Below, in pieces: positions 20,121 through 31,700 of a stretch of 64,000 nt of DNA (position 1 is the first letter of the stretch; every line of letters starts with the position of its first letter). The stretch comes from Sophora flavescens (taxonomy: Eukaryota; Streptophyta; Magnoliopsida; Fabales; Fabaceae): contig CM061066.1 in assembly GCA_030762895.1 (NCBI GenBank), forward strand, positions 14,193,751 through 14,257,750, read 5' to 3'. The notes under the pieces are model-generated. The model saw nothing but the letters and a program-made list of their open reading frames with translations, ran no database searches and was not told the origin of the DNA. A program made the position numbers and the translations under genes.

Positions 20121-20345
20121 CGATGCCACCCTCCTGTCAGGGACAATTCTATTTTGATACCTCTCATGTGCACATAGCGGTATTTCTCCCTTTTCGACAC
20201 CCCAACGTGTGGGGGTGTTACTTTCGATACCCCTTTTTAGGCGGTATTGCTCTTTTTCGACATCCCAATTATATGGCGATGTTGCTTTCGATACCCCATT
20301 ACGGTGGTATTACTTTTCGATACCCCTATCATAGGTAGTATTGTG
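20121..20345 (-). repeat. Tandem hairpin array in G1 3' LTR
   Basis: Six clear units and one degenerate unit of about 30-34 bp, each with a short stem. Stem pairs seen are GATACC/GGTATT, GACACC/GGTGTT and GACATC/GATGTT, so stem bases change in a compensating way from unit to unit. Loops differ. The array begins 728 bp from the LTR end at 19393, which is the 3' end in element orientation. Confidence 0.8.
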
Positions 20346-21117
20346 GCAAACATCATACAACATATTATAACTCAAATATGACATGTCTCATGCATGTAAC
20401 AAACTATTTCCCTCAATTTTAAACATATAAACTTCCATCAATAACAAATAATCATGAATATCACAACATATCATACATGAATAAGCACGTTACAACATCA
20501 ATTAATCAATTAATTCCCCTTTTAAACAAAACCCCAATTTTAGAATTTATGTTACTAACAATATGCATCAAGTCAATTAAAGACTCCCAAAACCACAAGT
20601 CAATCCCTTATCAACAAAAACAATCATATATATCATGGAAATGGTTCATAAAAAGTAATGTTACTCACCTCTCGAACACCTCCAACTCTAAAAAATAAAA
20701 TTGACAAAAGTACGTGCTTCACTAAAGATTCATGTTCCCCACACTGGTGTTCTTGGATCCGTGTGGTGTTACGATTATACTGCCATTGAAAGGATCGCCT
20801 CTCATAAAGCTCCCCCTCGCAACACTCACTGTGCGGCGCTGCTGCAAGTTCTTTACTTATAATTAATCCTGATGCTCCATAGGTTTTGCTTTTATTCAAA
20901 TTCCAAATTGTGTGTGGGCCTTATTTTTAAGTCTCTAAACTTTCTATCAGTACATTCACGTCCATGTACTGCCAACAGTGACTATGTTTTTTACCAAAGC
21001 AAAATTCCCACATGATAAGCACATGTGCCCCGTCGTGATTTTCAATCCAAAGGACTTCCTTTGACTTTATGTTATCCAAATTATTTCCATACAAAGAAAA
21101 CATGGCTTATACGTGAG

Positions 21118-21585
21118 TAGGGGTGTAATCGGGTCGGTTTGGATCGGATTTGAGGGGTTTCATCATCTGAACCGATCAAATTTGATCGGTTCGGATTTGG
21201 CGAATTTTCAGCTACGGATCCGAGCCGAACCGATCACAATCGGATTGGTTCGGTTCGGATCATCGGGTTACCTTTTTTTTTAAATTTACACTTAAATATT
21301 ACTAAAAAATTAGAAAAATAAAATAAAATATACATATTTAATTATTAATTATATTAAATATCTATATAATAATATATTAATATTATATAAAATAATTTAA
21401 AAATAAATATTTTATAGGTTCGGATCGGATCGGATCAGATTTCTCGGATCCGAGACCCGAACCGATCTGGTTCGGATCGACGTTTTGGAATCCGATCCGA
21501 TGATTCGAACCAATCCACCAAAACGGTTCGGATCGGTTCGGATCCGCCGGGTTCACGGATCGGATCGAATCCGCTTACACCCCTA
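21118..21585. mobile_element. Non-autonomous hAT element (MITE) in G1 LTR
   Basis: Begins TAGGGGTG and ends CACCCCTA, flanked by an exact 8-bp duplication TACGTGAG (21110-21117 and 21586-21593), the signature of hAT transposition. The sister LTR has a single TACGTGAG at about 27232-27239, a natural empty site. Both arms are packed with GGATCGG/CCGATCC and GGTTCGG motifs, and the middle 120 bp is almost pure AT. There is no coding capacity. Confidence 0.93.
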
Positions 21586-21793
21586 TACGTGAGTTAAGTT
21601 GGATGTGGTCTCACGGTCTTTTTAATTTATTTATTTATTATTACTATTATTATTATTTATTTATCCAATTTTACATTTTTTTTAAATTGTTAAATATTTT
21701 AAATAAATTCTTATATTAACAAATCCTTTACACAAAACTTGTACAACCTTATTCTTTTATTAAAAGACTATTTTGAATTTCTAGGATGTTACA

Positions 21794-21953
21794 TTTCTCA
21801 CCTCCTTAAAGAATTTCGTCCCCAAAATTCATCACATACCCACGCACATATTTTAATATATGCTGAAAACCAAACATAAAGGTCACCTTACCTTAAACAA
21901 CAAGATCTGGGTGTTGTCATACGATGTCCTCTTCCATCTTTCAAGTAGTTTCC
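21794..21953 (-). other. G1 polypurine tract and 3' untranslated stretch
   Basis: On the minus strand AAGGAGGTGAGAAA directly precedes the LTR start TGTAACATCC, as expected for plus-strand priming. Confidence 0.7.
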
Positions 21954-22340
21954 TTAGGAGTTAATCATTTCCCATAACATTTTCACCAATGGAATTGTCT
22001 TGATCCTTAGAGTCTTTGTGCTCTTGTCCAAGATTTGACTAGGCCTAGGCTTATAGATCAAATTATCCTTCAATTGTAAAGACTCAGGAGCTATCATATG
22101 AGACTCATCAAGTACATATTTTCTAAGTTGCGACACATGGAAAAACATCATGAAGATTTGCCAATTGTGGCAGAAGAGCCAATTGGTAAGCAACGGGCAC
22201 GACTCTTTTGAGAATTAGGAAAGGTCCCATGAAACAAAGAGTCAGTTTTCTGAACGACATTGACCTCCCCATCCAAAACTTTCGTGTGACTCTCAAGAAT
22301 ACGTGTTTCTCTTCCTAAAATTCTAAAGGCTTTCTTTTCT
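21954..22340 (-). pseudogene. G1 integrase C-terminal remnant
   Basis: The minus strand reads VFHVSQLRKY-like sequence (FFHVSQLRKYVLDESHMI), then QLKDNLIYKPRPSQILD and IPLVKMLWE, the GPY/F-to-chromodomain-like end of Tekay-type Ty3 integrase. Further right, up to about 22340, the preceding residues continue with stops and frameshifts. Confidence 0.75.
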
Positions 22341-23577
22341 TATCACCAAAAAGTATTTTTTACCTATTCTACGCAGTGCGCATCATTCCCTCAATTATTC
22401 ACCCTAAATGTGGTCTCTTAGATTAAATATGGCACTAACAAGCTCTTCTCTCCTACTCCGTACTAAAATAAAGAGGGACCTACCTTTCCTAATCACATCA
22501 TCAATATATATTATATAGCCATTAACTATTTCACCAGATAATAAGTATACATTTCATGGCACCTTAACTATAAAAATATATACTTTATATTTTATTTTAT
22601 TTTTAAAGAAAAAAAATTACATGCAAAAGTATCACTGCAGATGAGGCAATCCCACCTAGGTACCGTAATCCCTTGCAAATCCCTTGCAACACACCAAAAA
22701 ATTGTTTAAAAGAATCAAAAGAAACAAAAACATGGTGGGCAAAACCAAACCCATGCCACAAAAAATCATCTGAATTTATAGTTAGAAAAACTCAAGCTAT
22801 TCTAGTTAAAGTCTCCTAAAATGAAACTGGGTGGTAAGTCCCACAAAAAAATAGCCGCTATTAACCAAAAAAAAAATTAAAATGAAGTCAGCAAGAACAT
22901 CTATATAATAAAATCATGCACTTAAGAATTTGTTTTCGTCCATCCGCCTATAATTAGAATAACTTTACTTGCATTTCATCATTATAAGCATTCTCACAAA
23001 TTAAATTTATAGCAAACAATCCACAAAAGAAAAATAAGTAATGTTTTCTATCATCCATACGTAGATATAATAGTCTCTTACAAACTCTACAACAAATTTC
23101 TTATATTATCTACATAACGGAGGAATTTTATAAATAAGAAAAATAAAGAAAGGAGAAGCAGTTCACATACTAAATCTTATCTTAGTCCAAGATGATAATT
23201 TCACAAGAAAAAAAAATGTTTCACCTACGGTTGATAAGAAGATCTAACTTAAAAGAAATATGATAACAAAATGGAGAATAAGATTTAATAACTTGCAATT
23301 AAATTGTACAGACATTGTGCAGAAACAACTATAAAAATATACACCACAGTAGTACTAAGAAATAAGTTTCATCTTGATCTTTGAGTAGACACATACAGAT
23401 AAGAATTAACGTCTATCACTTTTTGATAAAAAAAAAGTTTGTTAGGATTAGACATGCCATTAGTATATATGGAAAACAAATCATAGGGTATATTAATCAC
23501 AATTAATATCTGATCACTTGAGAGACAATTTGAAATTCCAAAGAAAGTGAATCTAAAAAAACAACGATATAACAAAA
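22341..23577. other. Internal G1 DNA without recognisable coding
   Basis: Very AT-rich sequence at the position where the integrase core should be. I see no DDE motifs and no other transposon ends; it is either diverged beyond recognition or replaced. Confidence 0.4.
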
Positions 23578-23880
23578 TTACAACATAATAATAAAATTTG
23601 AGCATATATATACAACATCCATTTTTATTCTCCTCCATCGGCTCATCTTTAAAACTTGGTATATTTTTGTTATTCCTAGATGTATGGTTAACATTCCTTT
23701 ATGTGTCTCTTTTAACAAATTTTTTTTCCCTTTAAGGCTCCCCTCCTTAGGAACAATGATCTCATTCTTAAACAACACTAGACCATTAACAAATAACACA
23801 TGATTCTTTTGATCCAAAAGAGATTGCAATTTTTGGTCTAAAAAAAAACTACACCCGCTTAATCTATTTTCTAAGGTCAT
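23578..23880 (-). pseudogene. G1 integrase zinc-finger remnant
   Basis: The minus strand reads VLFVNGLVLFKNEIIVPKEG, then LLKETHKGMLTIHLGITKIY, matching the histidine part of the HHCC domain (ExHxxxxxxHxGxxKxY) of Tekay-type integrase. The Cys pair and the core are missing. Confidence 0.65.
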
Positions 23881-24640
23881 TTCTCCTAGGATACATATCC
23901 CTAATGGTTACTTTGTTAAATTGGATATTGTCCACACATAACCTCATATTCCCGTCATTTTTTTTCTAAAAGAACTCAAAACTTATTACAAAATCAAACA
24001 TATTTCTTAACAATAATTAAAGTAGAATTTGACTCATACTATGATTTAACATAAATTAATTAGGATCCAATAAAATAGTAAAAAAAAAATCATTGCACCA
24101 GGAAACAGTGTGTCGGGAAATATGAGTAAATTGTGATTCCAATTAAGTATGATTTGAATTTGGCAAAGTGAAAAACATAAATGACTTGACAAAATGAAGC
24201 AACACTTAACAGGGAAACAATCAAAAATGGAATATAACAAATTAATTCAATTGAGTTTTGCGATTCTGCCATCAAACAAAAATAAAAATTAATTCAGGTA
24301 GGGTAAACACAAATGAGATTGGACTGCACAATTTGTACGAAAATAAAACTAAGGAGCCACATATACACTGTAACAAAAGAAACAAAACCACAAATTAAAA
24401 GATTCTTTATAAAATTAAAAAAAATTATCTTATTAATTCATCAAATAACATTAAAACATTTTAAGAATCCCAAATCAATAATCAATAATCTCAAAACCCT
24501 GATTCTTCATATTAGACAAATGTACATGTAAAAACCTCAATTTCCATATTAAAAAAAATCAAAACAAATTAAGAAATCACATCCTTCAATAATTCATTCC
24601 ATTAAGGTTTTAAGAAAGTGTTTTACTCACATGCTATAAG
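23881..24640. other. AT-rich G1 internal DNA, no recognised feature
   Basis: No motif of reverse transcriptase or RNase H can be seen where it would be expected in a complete element. Confidence 0.4.
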
Positions 24641-25110
24641 TATTACTGTCACGTCACTATAATTCTCTACCTTACCAGAAAACTAGAGTATGTATCGATC
24701 CTTGAGTTCCCTCAACTAAGCACTTATCAGAAGAAACAACCAATACAATAAGGGTTGACACCAAAGAATCGATAGACATTGGTTGTGAAGAGATATCAAA
24801 AATAAAAATAGTTCTATTAGAGTACTTTATGACAACAAGTCTAAAAGACAATCACTCCTTACCAAGAATAGGATCTAACCCAAACATAGATAACAAATAA
24901 GATCGAAGACATAAGGCACGTCCCGATACACAAGAAAACTATTTAAACAAGAACTTGAAGAAATAAGATTATCCCCCATAGAAGTAGAAATACGTGGATC
25001 AAAGGACAAAAGAAAGATAGGTAACTCCAAATTTCACACATGAAGGATATATCAAAGACTATGTTGCTCCTGAATCAAACAATAGAGTAACTTTTCTCCT
25101 GTATGAGTTG
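24641..25110 (-). pseudogene. G1 protease remnant
   Basis: Near 25055-25080 the minus strand reads LLFDSGAT, the aspartic protease active site of Ty3 elements. The remaining sequence toward lower coordinates is degenerate. Confidence 0.55.
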
Positions 25111-25184
25111 AAGATATTCAGCCTCCTTCGGATTTAAGTTACCTCGGAATGATGGCGGATTGTTCTTCTTTAATTCGAAAAGTC

Positions 25185-25412
25185 TCACGTGCTAAGGGTC
25201 CTAGGTTGCCACCACTCCATTAGTGATTGACCTCCATTCCCATTCAGTTGACGGAGAGTTTCCGCCTGCGCTTGCATAACTCTGGCTATACAATCCAAAG
25301 CTGGTGCAAGTGCAACGTTCGTCCCTCGCCTATTAGTCGCCATAAATCTACTCACTACCAAAGAAATACTGGGTTGATCAGGTCCAATATCGCAAAGAAT
25401 AGCATGCAACAT
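25185..25412 (-). pseudogene. G1 gag N-terminal remnant
   Basis: The minus strand has a short frame containing MATNRRGTNVALAPALDCIA and RVMQAQAETLRQLNGN, typical of the gag start of Tekay-type Ty3 elements. It is about 75 codons long; the capsid and zinc-knuckle parts are missing before the protease motif. Confidence 0.6.
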
Positions 25413-25492
25413 TTATAACTCTAACAAGCATCCTATACGCCCAAGTTTTGTTTTATAAAATCCCCAATGCCACAGTCCAATTTAAAATCGAA

Positions 25493-25506
25493 CTGCTCTA
25501 ATACCA
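25493..25506 (-). other. G1 primer binding site, tRNA-iMet
   Basis: Minus strand TGGTATTAGAGCAG, 4 bp from the 5' LTR end. One substitution from the standard TGGTATCAGAGC. Confidence 0.8.
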
Positions 25507-25510
25507 TAAA

Positions 25511-27448
25511 TATAACGCCCTTCGTTACATTAGTAACCCAAATTAATTTCAATAAAATTCCTTCAAAACATTCAATTAAAATACACAAGTCATAAAATTT
25601 TTCTCACATAACTAAGTATGAAAATAATTCTTATTAAATAAAATAATAGTATTTACAAAGTATTGAAAAAAATTATTAAATCCAATCATTTGAATAAAAA
25701 CTAAAAGCCTCAAAATCGGGCGTCTAATTACAATCTGATAAAAATAGTACGTAAACCCAAGAATGTCGTTCGCATAATACTCTAAACCATACTACATTAC
25801 TAACCAACTAGCTAATCAAAGACAACTCTTCAGATCTCTGGATCCTCAACAGCGATGTCCTCGGGCTCTGAAAACAACACTTATAATGAGATATAAAATC
25901 CTAGTGCACAACAATACAGTTATAAAATGTTTCGAAAATAGTGCTGTTCTCAGCCGGCGTGGTAACGGGAAAAACTGTCCATGATATCCGCTAACTTTCC
26001 AAAATAATATATAAAAAGAATACTTTTCATAAAAACAAAAATTTCATCAAGTCAAATGCTATAGCATAAGATCAACTCGTCTCAATGTATCACATTCCAC
26101 ATACCAAGTAAATTCTAAATTAATCCAAGTGGCTCGAAGGTCTCATAATTAAATTGGTCTCTTGCCAACATGCCGTAAGTCTCACACATCACACGACAAT
26201 GGCGTCCCATTGCCCACCCCTACTCATGAGGAATGTTTCGATGCCACCCTCCTGTCGGGGACATTTCTATTTCGATACCTCTCATGTGCACATGGTGGTA
26301 TTTCTCCATTTTCGACACCCCAACGTGTGGGGGTGTTACTTTCGATACCCCTTTTTAGGCGGTATTGCTCTTTTTCGACATCCCAATTATATGGCGATGT
26401 TGCTTTCGATACCCCATTATGATGGTATTACTTTACGATACCCCTATCATAGGTGGTATTGCGGCAAACATCATACAACATATTATAACTCAAATATGAC
26501 ATGTCTCATGCATGTAACAAACTATTTCCCTCAATTTTAAACATATAAACTTCCACCAATAACAAATAATCATGAATATCACAACATATCATACATGAAT
26601 AAGCATGTTACAACATCAATTAATCAATTAATCAATTAATTCCCCTTTTAAACAAAACCCCAATTTTAGAATTTAGGTTACTAACAATATGCATCAAGTC
26701 AATTAAAGACTCCCAAAACCACATGGCAATCCCTTATCACCAAAAACGTATGTATCATGGAAATGGTTCATAAAAAGTATTGTTACTCATCTCTCGAAGA
26801 CCTCCAGCTCTAAAAAATATAATTGACAAAAGTACGTGCTTCACTAAAGATTCCTGTTCCCCACACTGATGTTCTTGGATCTGTGTGGTGTTATGATTAT
26901 ACTGCCATAGAAAGGATCACCTCTCATAAAGCTCCCCCTCGCAACACTCACTGTGCGGCGCTGTTGCAAGTTCTTTACTTATAATTAATCCTGATGCTCC
27001 ATAGGTTTTGCTTTTATTCAAATTCCAAATTGTGTGTGGGCCTTATTTTTAAGTCTCTAAACTTTCTATCAGTACATTCACGTCCATGTACTGCCAACAG
27101 TGACTAAGTTTTTTACTAAAGCAAAATTCCCACATGATAAGCACATGTGCCCCGCCGTGATTTTTAATCCAAAGGACTTCCTTTGACTTTATGTTATCCA
27201 AATTATTTCCATACAAAGAAAACATGGCTTATACGTGAGTTAAGGTGGATGGGGTCTCATGGTCTTTATTTGTTTATTTATTTATTTATTTATTTATTAT
27301 TATTATTATTATTATTTATCCAATTTTACATTTTTTTTAAATTGTTAAATAATTTAAATAAATTCTTATATTAACAAATCCTTTACACAAAACTTGTACA
27401 AGCTTATTCTTTTATTTAAAGACTATTTTGAATTTTTAGGATGTTACA
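25511..27448 (-). repeat. G1 5' LTR (no hAT insertion)
   Basis: Starts TATAACGCCC on the plus strand (TG changed to TA) and ends ATGTTACA. A TATA-like TTATAAG on the minus strand near 26980 would place transcription start near 26950, leaving the hairpin array in the transcribed part. Confidence 0.9.
26239..26463 (-). repeat. Tandem hairpin array in G1 5' LTR
   Basis: The second copy of the array at 20121-20345, at the same distance (728 bp) from its LTR end. Substitutions between copies include ones that improve pairing, for example the first clear unit here has GATACC/GGTATT. Confidence 0.8.
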
Positions 27449-27734
27449 AAAAACCATGGAACAAGGAAATTCAAGGAAAGGATCATGAAGAATGACAAGA
27501 AGAAGGAGCATCATGAACAAGAAATTCCAAGAAGATCGTTAGGAATTTGTGTAAAGAAAGTACTTAGATCAACTCTTAGTTAAGCTCTCTAAAATAAGTG
27601 AAAATGATTTTTAAAAGTAAACATGTTTTCAAAATGAACTTAGAATGAAAAAGGTTAATTGATTAATCTGTACATATATGTGTACATCGATGTACTTTCA
27701 GTCAATTAACTAACTTTTAATAAAAACCCGAGTG

Positions 27735-28077
27735 TACATCTATGTATAAGTGTTATACATCTATGTATACATCGATTGATTCTGTACTTGCTTGATCAGT
27801 AAACATTTTTGCAACTATACATCGATTAGTACATCTATGTATAAGCCAAAACAGAACCAATGAGTTTTGAGATTGCAACACAATCGATTGGATAATCGAT
27901 GTATGTGGTTCTGGGCCTCAATACAAGTGATTTTCAAGAACAACATCTATGTACTAATGTGTGTATCACTCAAGATCAAGAAATTCCAAGAACATAATCG
28001 ATTGATCAGTCATCAATCGATGTACACAGTTATAAAAGAGAACATTTGTTTAGTACGTCTGTGTACTAATCGATTGA
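27735..28077 (+). repeat. Cluster of 12-bp palindromes (TACATCTATGTA type) in copia LTR number 1
   Basis: Copies include 27735, 27756, 27768, 27818, 27830, about 27881 and 27893, 28054 and 28066, with variants TACATCTATGTA, TACATCGATTAG, CTAATCGATTGA and TACGTCTGTGTA. Several pairs directly abut at 12-bp spacing. All lie upstream of the TATA box at 28163. Confidence 0.75.
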
Positions 28078-28162
28078 CTGATAACAGAATTTTTCATATT
28101 AGTTTGTTTTGATCTCAACTGACTTATAAAGTGTGTCCAACGGATCTATTTTGAAATACAAC

Positions 28163-28170
28163 TATATAAG
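28163..28170 (+). promoter_or_regulatory. TATA box of copia LTR number 1
   Basis: TATATAAG within ACTATATAAGGACG, downstream of the palindrome cluster. Confidence 0.6.
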
Positions 28171-28702
28171 GACGTTGGCAAAAACTTTTTCACAACTTTG
28201 CACGGAAAATACAAGATCAATCACTGAAAATCGAGAGAGCTTAGCATAGAGAAAAACTGAGTATTTTTATGTAGATCTTCAACTTGTAAAATCTGATTTT
28301 CTAGAATCTGATTCAAATCTTTTCAATTGTAAGAATTGAGATAAGAGAGAGGGTTCTCTCGCTGGTTGAATCAAGAGTAGAAGTGACTCTTGGTGTTGTG
28401 CAAGAGTAGAAGGAACTCTTGTGGGTTTGCAAGATTGCTTTTGGAAAAGCTTCCATTTGGGTAGAAGGAACCTAAGATTGAAGCTTGTGTAAAGAATCTT
28501 GTAAAATGATTTTTGATAGTGGACGAAACTCACAGTAATGTGGGGACTGGATGTAGGTTACCAGAGGAGGTAGCTGAACCAGGATAAAACTTGGTTTGCA
28601 TTTTCTCTCTCCCTAAACTCCTTATTTGCTTTATTATTAAATGTATGAATTAAGCAACATGTTAGGGATGCTTGCATGATTTGATTAGTTTATGATCTTG
28701 TT

Positions 28703-31700
28703 TGTCACACCCCGATTTTTCGCTGTTTTCTTTTTCGATAATGAATGTGCTACTGTTTGTATATTCACATGAGTATTAGAAAATTATTTTAAATAAACAG
28801 AGTTTACCACTCAACTCTACTTGAATGTAGGAAGCTACGATTAAAATTTAGGTCGGGAAGTCAGGCGAAACCCGGCCCGCGAATTCCATTGACAGTATAA
28901 TTATACTGCTCAAAAGACCTAATTTTAATTAGTGAACGAAAGACTTAAGATTTTTATTTTATTTCCTACAATTGTGTATTTTTAGAATTATTTCATAAAA
29001 AATGAAATAATATACGTTTTACGGGCGAAATACGTAATCGGGTGAACGACAGAGTGGATTTCGGAGTTTCCAAGAGCAGATAAAGAGGTTATCTTAGAAT
29101 TTTGAGATGATTCATGGGGATGAGTCACACTTTTGAGTCTAGAAGATTCTACAAGGTTAAAGTGGTAATTTATGGATTTTGCACTTAAGTCCTTGAACTT
29201 TCTCTTAATTGCACTTTGGGCCCTAAGTTAGTTTCTATGCTTTTCCAAGTGAATTGGGCCATAATCTTTGCTCCAAACCCATTAGAGGACCGTGTCCTTG
29301 AGGCCCAAATTCTTTGTCCGTGGATTAAATTTCATAAAGCCAATTGAAATCATATGAGTTTCCTAGATTATGTTTATGCCTTAAGCATTTTGGTGGGCCA
29401 AAACAATTGAATCCAAGCCCAAAACTCCATGGACCATGCGCAAGCCCAAGGGAGAGTGGTGGCTGCCCTTAACTTGGATGAGCCAAGCTCATTCTTGTAC
29501 ATTCCACAACATTTTCCAATATTCTCAAAAGTTCTAAACTATTCTCAAAAGTTCCAAAGTATTCTAGCTTTTTCCTAAGAACATAGTAGCAAGTTGATGA
29601 AGAAGCTTCAAGATAACTCACATGATGAGTCACAATGTGAATACATTAAGTGTTGCACATGGTCATCATTACAAACTATTGGGAATTTGCAAAATAGTCC
29701 CTATACATTTGGAATTTTGAAAATCCCTAGGAATTATTTGCACGTAAATCCTTGAAGAAGCCACCTCCTTTCCACTTAGTCTCTCAAAAGTGGCGCAGCC
29801 CACACTCTTTAAAGGCATACTTTCACTTCATTATTTGCCTATTGCACACTTTACACAAAAACACCCAAAAGTTCTAAGTTCATACCATCATTTTGTGAAG
29901 CAAGTCCTTGGATCTTCACTTGTTTTTGATCTTCAAGAGGTGAATCCTATTCTCCTTCCCTAATCATGTCTATGTTCTTCAATAAGTTTAATGATTCAAA
30001 GTCTATTTCATCTATGTTCATCACTTTTAAGTTTCTAGATCTAGAACTTTGAAAATTCATAACAAATTCTAGAAAAATCTCATGATGTTGAAACCACTTC
30101 CTATGTTCTTATAATCATGTATATTGTATGTATCTAAGAGCATGTGATGATCAAAAATTTTCTTCTCTTGAAACCCATCTTGGCCGAATCCTAGAGAAAA
30201 GGATGGATGGAGTTTTTGTTCTTGCTTTTGATGTATGATCATGCCTTTCATCATACATACTTGTATACTTGTTGAATCCTAGTTGGTTCATTAAACTAAA
30301 AACCCTAGCCTCATGGACATGGCTTGGCCGAATCTACCATTTAGAGGGTTAGGATGGTTTTGATTCTTAACTTTGTTGTGTAGCCTTAATCCATTTCCTT
30401 AAGTATTCTAGAATCATTAATCCATGACTTAAACAACTTTGGAGTTTGTTTAGTCCTTAAACACTATGAGGCCGTGACCAACATAGGAGGATTTTGATGT
30501 TTTGTGATTGTTTATTTATGTGATTTTCTGGTTGTATTGTTGAAGGTTAAGTATAAAGCGATGTACGTGAGTTTCCGGCTTCCGACGAATTAAATTCAAC
30601 TTGCTGTGAATCTTCGAGAGGTAAGAGGGGTTACCTGACGGGTCATTGGGATGGCCATATGTCCATGTTTGTGGTCTGTATATATATTTGTTTATGTGGT
30701 TGTGGTGTTTTTGGTTTATTTTATTTGGCTATGTGTTTCTAGCTGTTTATCTGTGTTTCGATTATTTATCTGCTTTCAATTTCTTTAATTATCCGCAGAT
30801 ATATATATTATATTGCTATGATGTATGAATTGTCTGGTAATATAGTTCTGATGATGATGTTGGATGTTGTTTGTGAAGCCTTTGGCAAAGGGTCGATGCA
30901 CAACCGATTAATCAGATAAAAGCTTTAATAAACTGCATAAAATTATATTCAATGTTTTATGGGAAATGTTGGAATATAATGTTTATGGAAAATATTATTT
31001 GGAAAAATAACAAGTATTTGAGAAATATTATTATTTTAATAATTTATATTTGAAAAAGTGAACTATGTGTCACAGAGAGGGGGTAACCGTGAAAATATTT
31101 TACTACTGCTAATTTTTACATAAGATATTCCGCAATATTATAAAAAGTTATTTTGTGAAGTTAATCTGCGAAAATAACTTAACTGTGAATTTAGAAAATT
31201 GTTTAAGCGGAAAAAGCTAAGTTTTACATTGAAATACCTTAAAATGACTTAACGACGGCAATTTGGAAAACCGACGATGGCCAGTATTTTAGAAACGACA
31301 ACGTGTATTTTTTATGAACTTCAAATCTCTGTGACCCTCTTTTCTGAAAATGATGTTTCTTGGTAACCGGTGTTTTATGACAGAAATCTTCCCACTTAAC
31401 AAATTTTCCGAAATCAAGTTTTAAGTTGAAACTGTTTTAAAGAGGTTTGAACTTAATAACCGAGACGTCGGGGTATTAAGGTTCGTTGTGTTGTAGACTG
31501 GGTGTTTACTTAAAGAAGTTAAAACATTTTGAGATGTTTTCTATTACCACGAACCTATGCCTAAGGCATCAGTCTAGGGTTTCGTGATTGAGCACTCGGA
31601 CTTTGAGGTCCTGTGTTTTAACGAAAGTTTTAAAGATGTTTGGAATTATGTTTGGTCGAAAGCTTTTGAGAGCTTTGACAAAGAAAGATATAACACAAAG

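Larger units (their letters stand above)
19393..21793 (-). repeat. G1 3' LTR with hAT MITE insertion
   Basis: The same sequence as 25511-27448 apart from scattered substitutions and a 468-bp insertion with its 8-bp duplication (21118-21593). Without those 476 bp it is 1925 bp, close to the 1938 bp of the other LTR. Confidence 0.9.
19393..27448 (-). mobile_element. Ty3/gypsy element G1, decayed, inserted in copia LTR number 1
   Basis: Two nearly identical LTRs (19393-21793 and 25511-27448) bound 3.7 kb of badly decayed internal DNA. On the minus strand the order is: 5' LTR, primer site (25493-25506), gag start, a protease motif, then integrase remnants and polypurine tract at about 21794-21810. 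Most of gag, reverse transcriptase and RNase H are missing. A-tracts on both sides (19388-19392, 27449-27453) fit a 5-bp AAAAA duplication. LTR ends are TGTAACATCC and GGGCGTTACA in element orientation. The contrast between well-matched LTRs and decayed internal DNA suggests a non-autonomous family. Confidence 0.85.
27454..28697 (+). mobile_element. Ty1/copia LTR number 1, right part
   Basis: Continues the LTR fragment left of G1. It contains a dense cluster of 12-bp palindromes (27660-28080), a TATA box (TATATAAG, 28163-28170), and the block GGGACTGGATGTAGGT (from about 28544) followed by CTGAACCAGGATAAAA, shared with the copia LTRs at 56235 and 62367. It is interrupted at 28698 by solo LTR A; a 40-bp remainder lies at 32602-32641. 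No internal copia region is joined to it here. Confidence 0.65.

Noticed and set aside
20121..20345. CRISPR-like array
   Set aside because: Units are hairpins with varying stems and no constant repeat plus unique spacer pattern; the context is a plant LTR.
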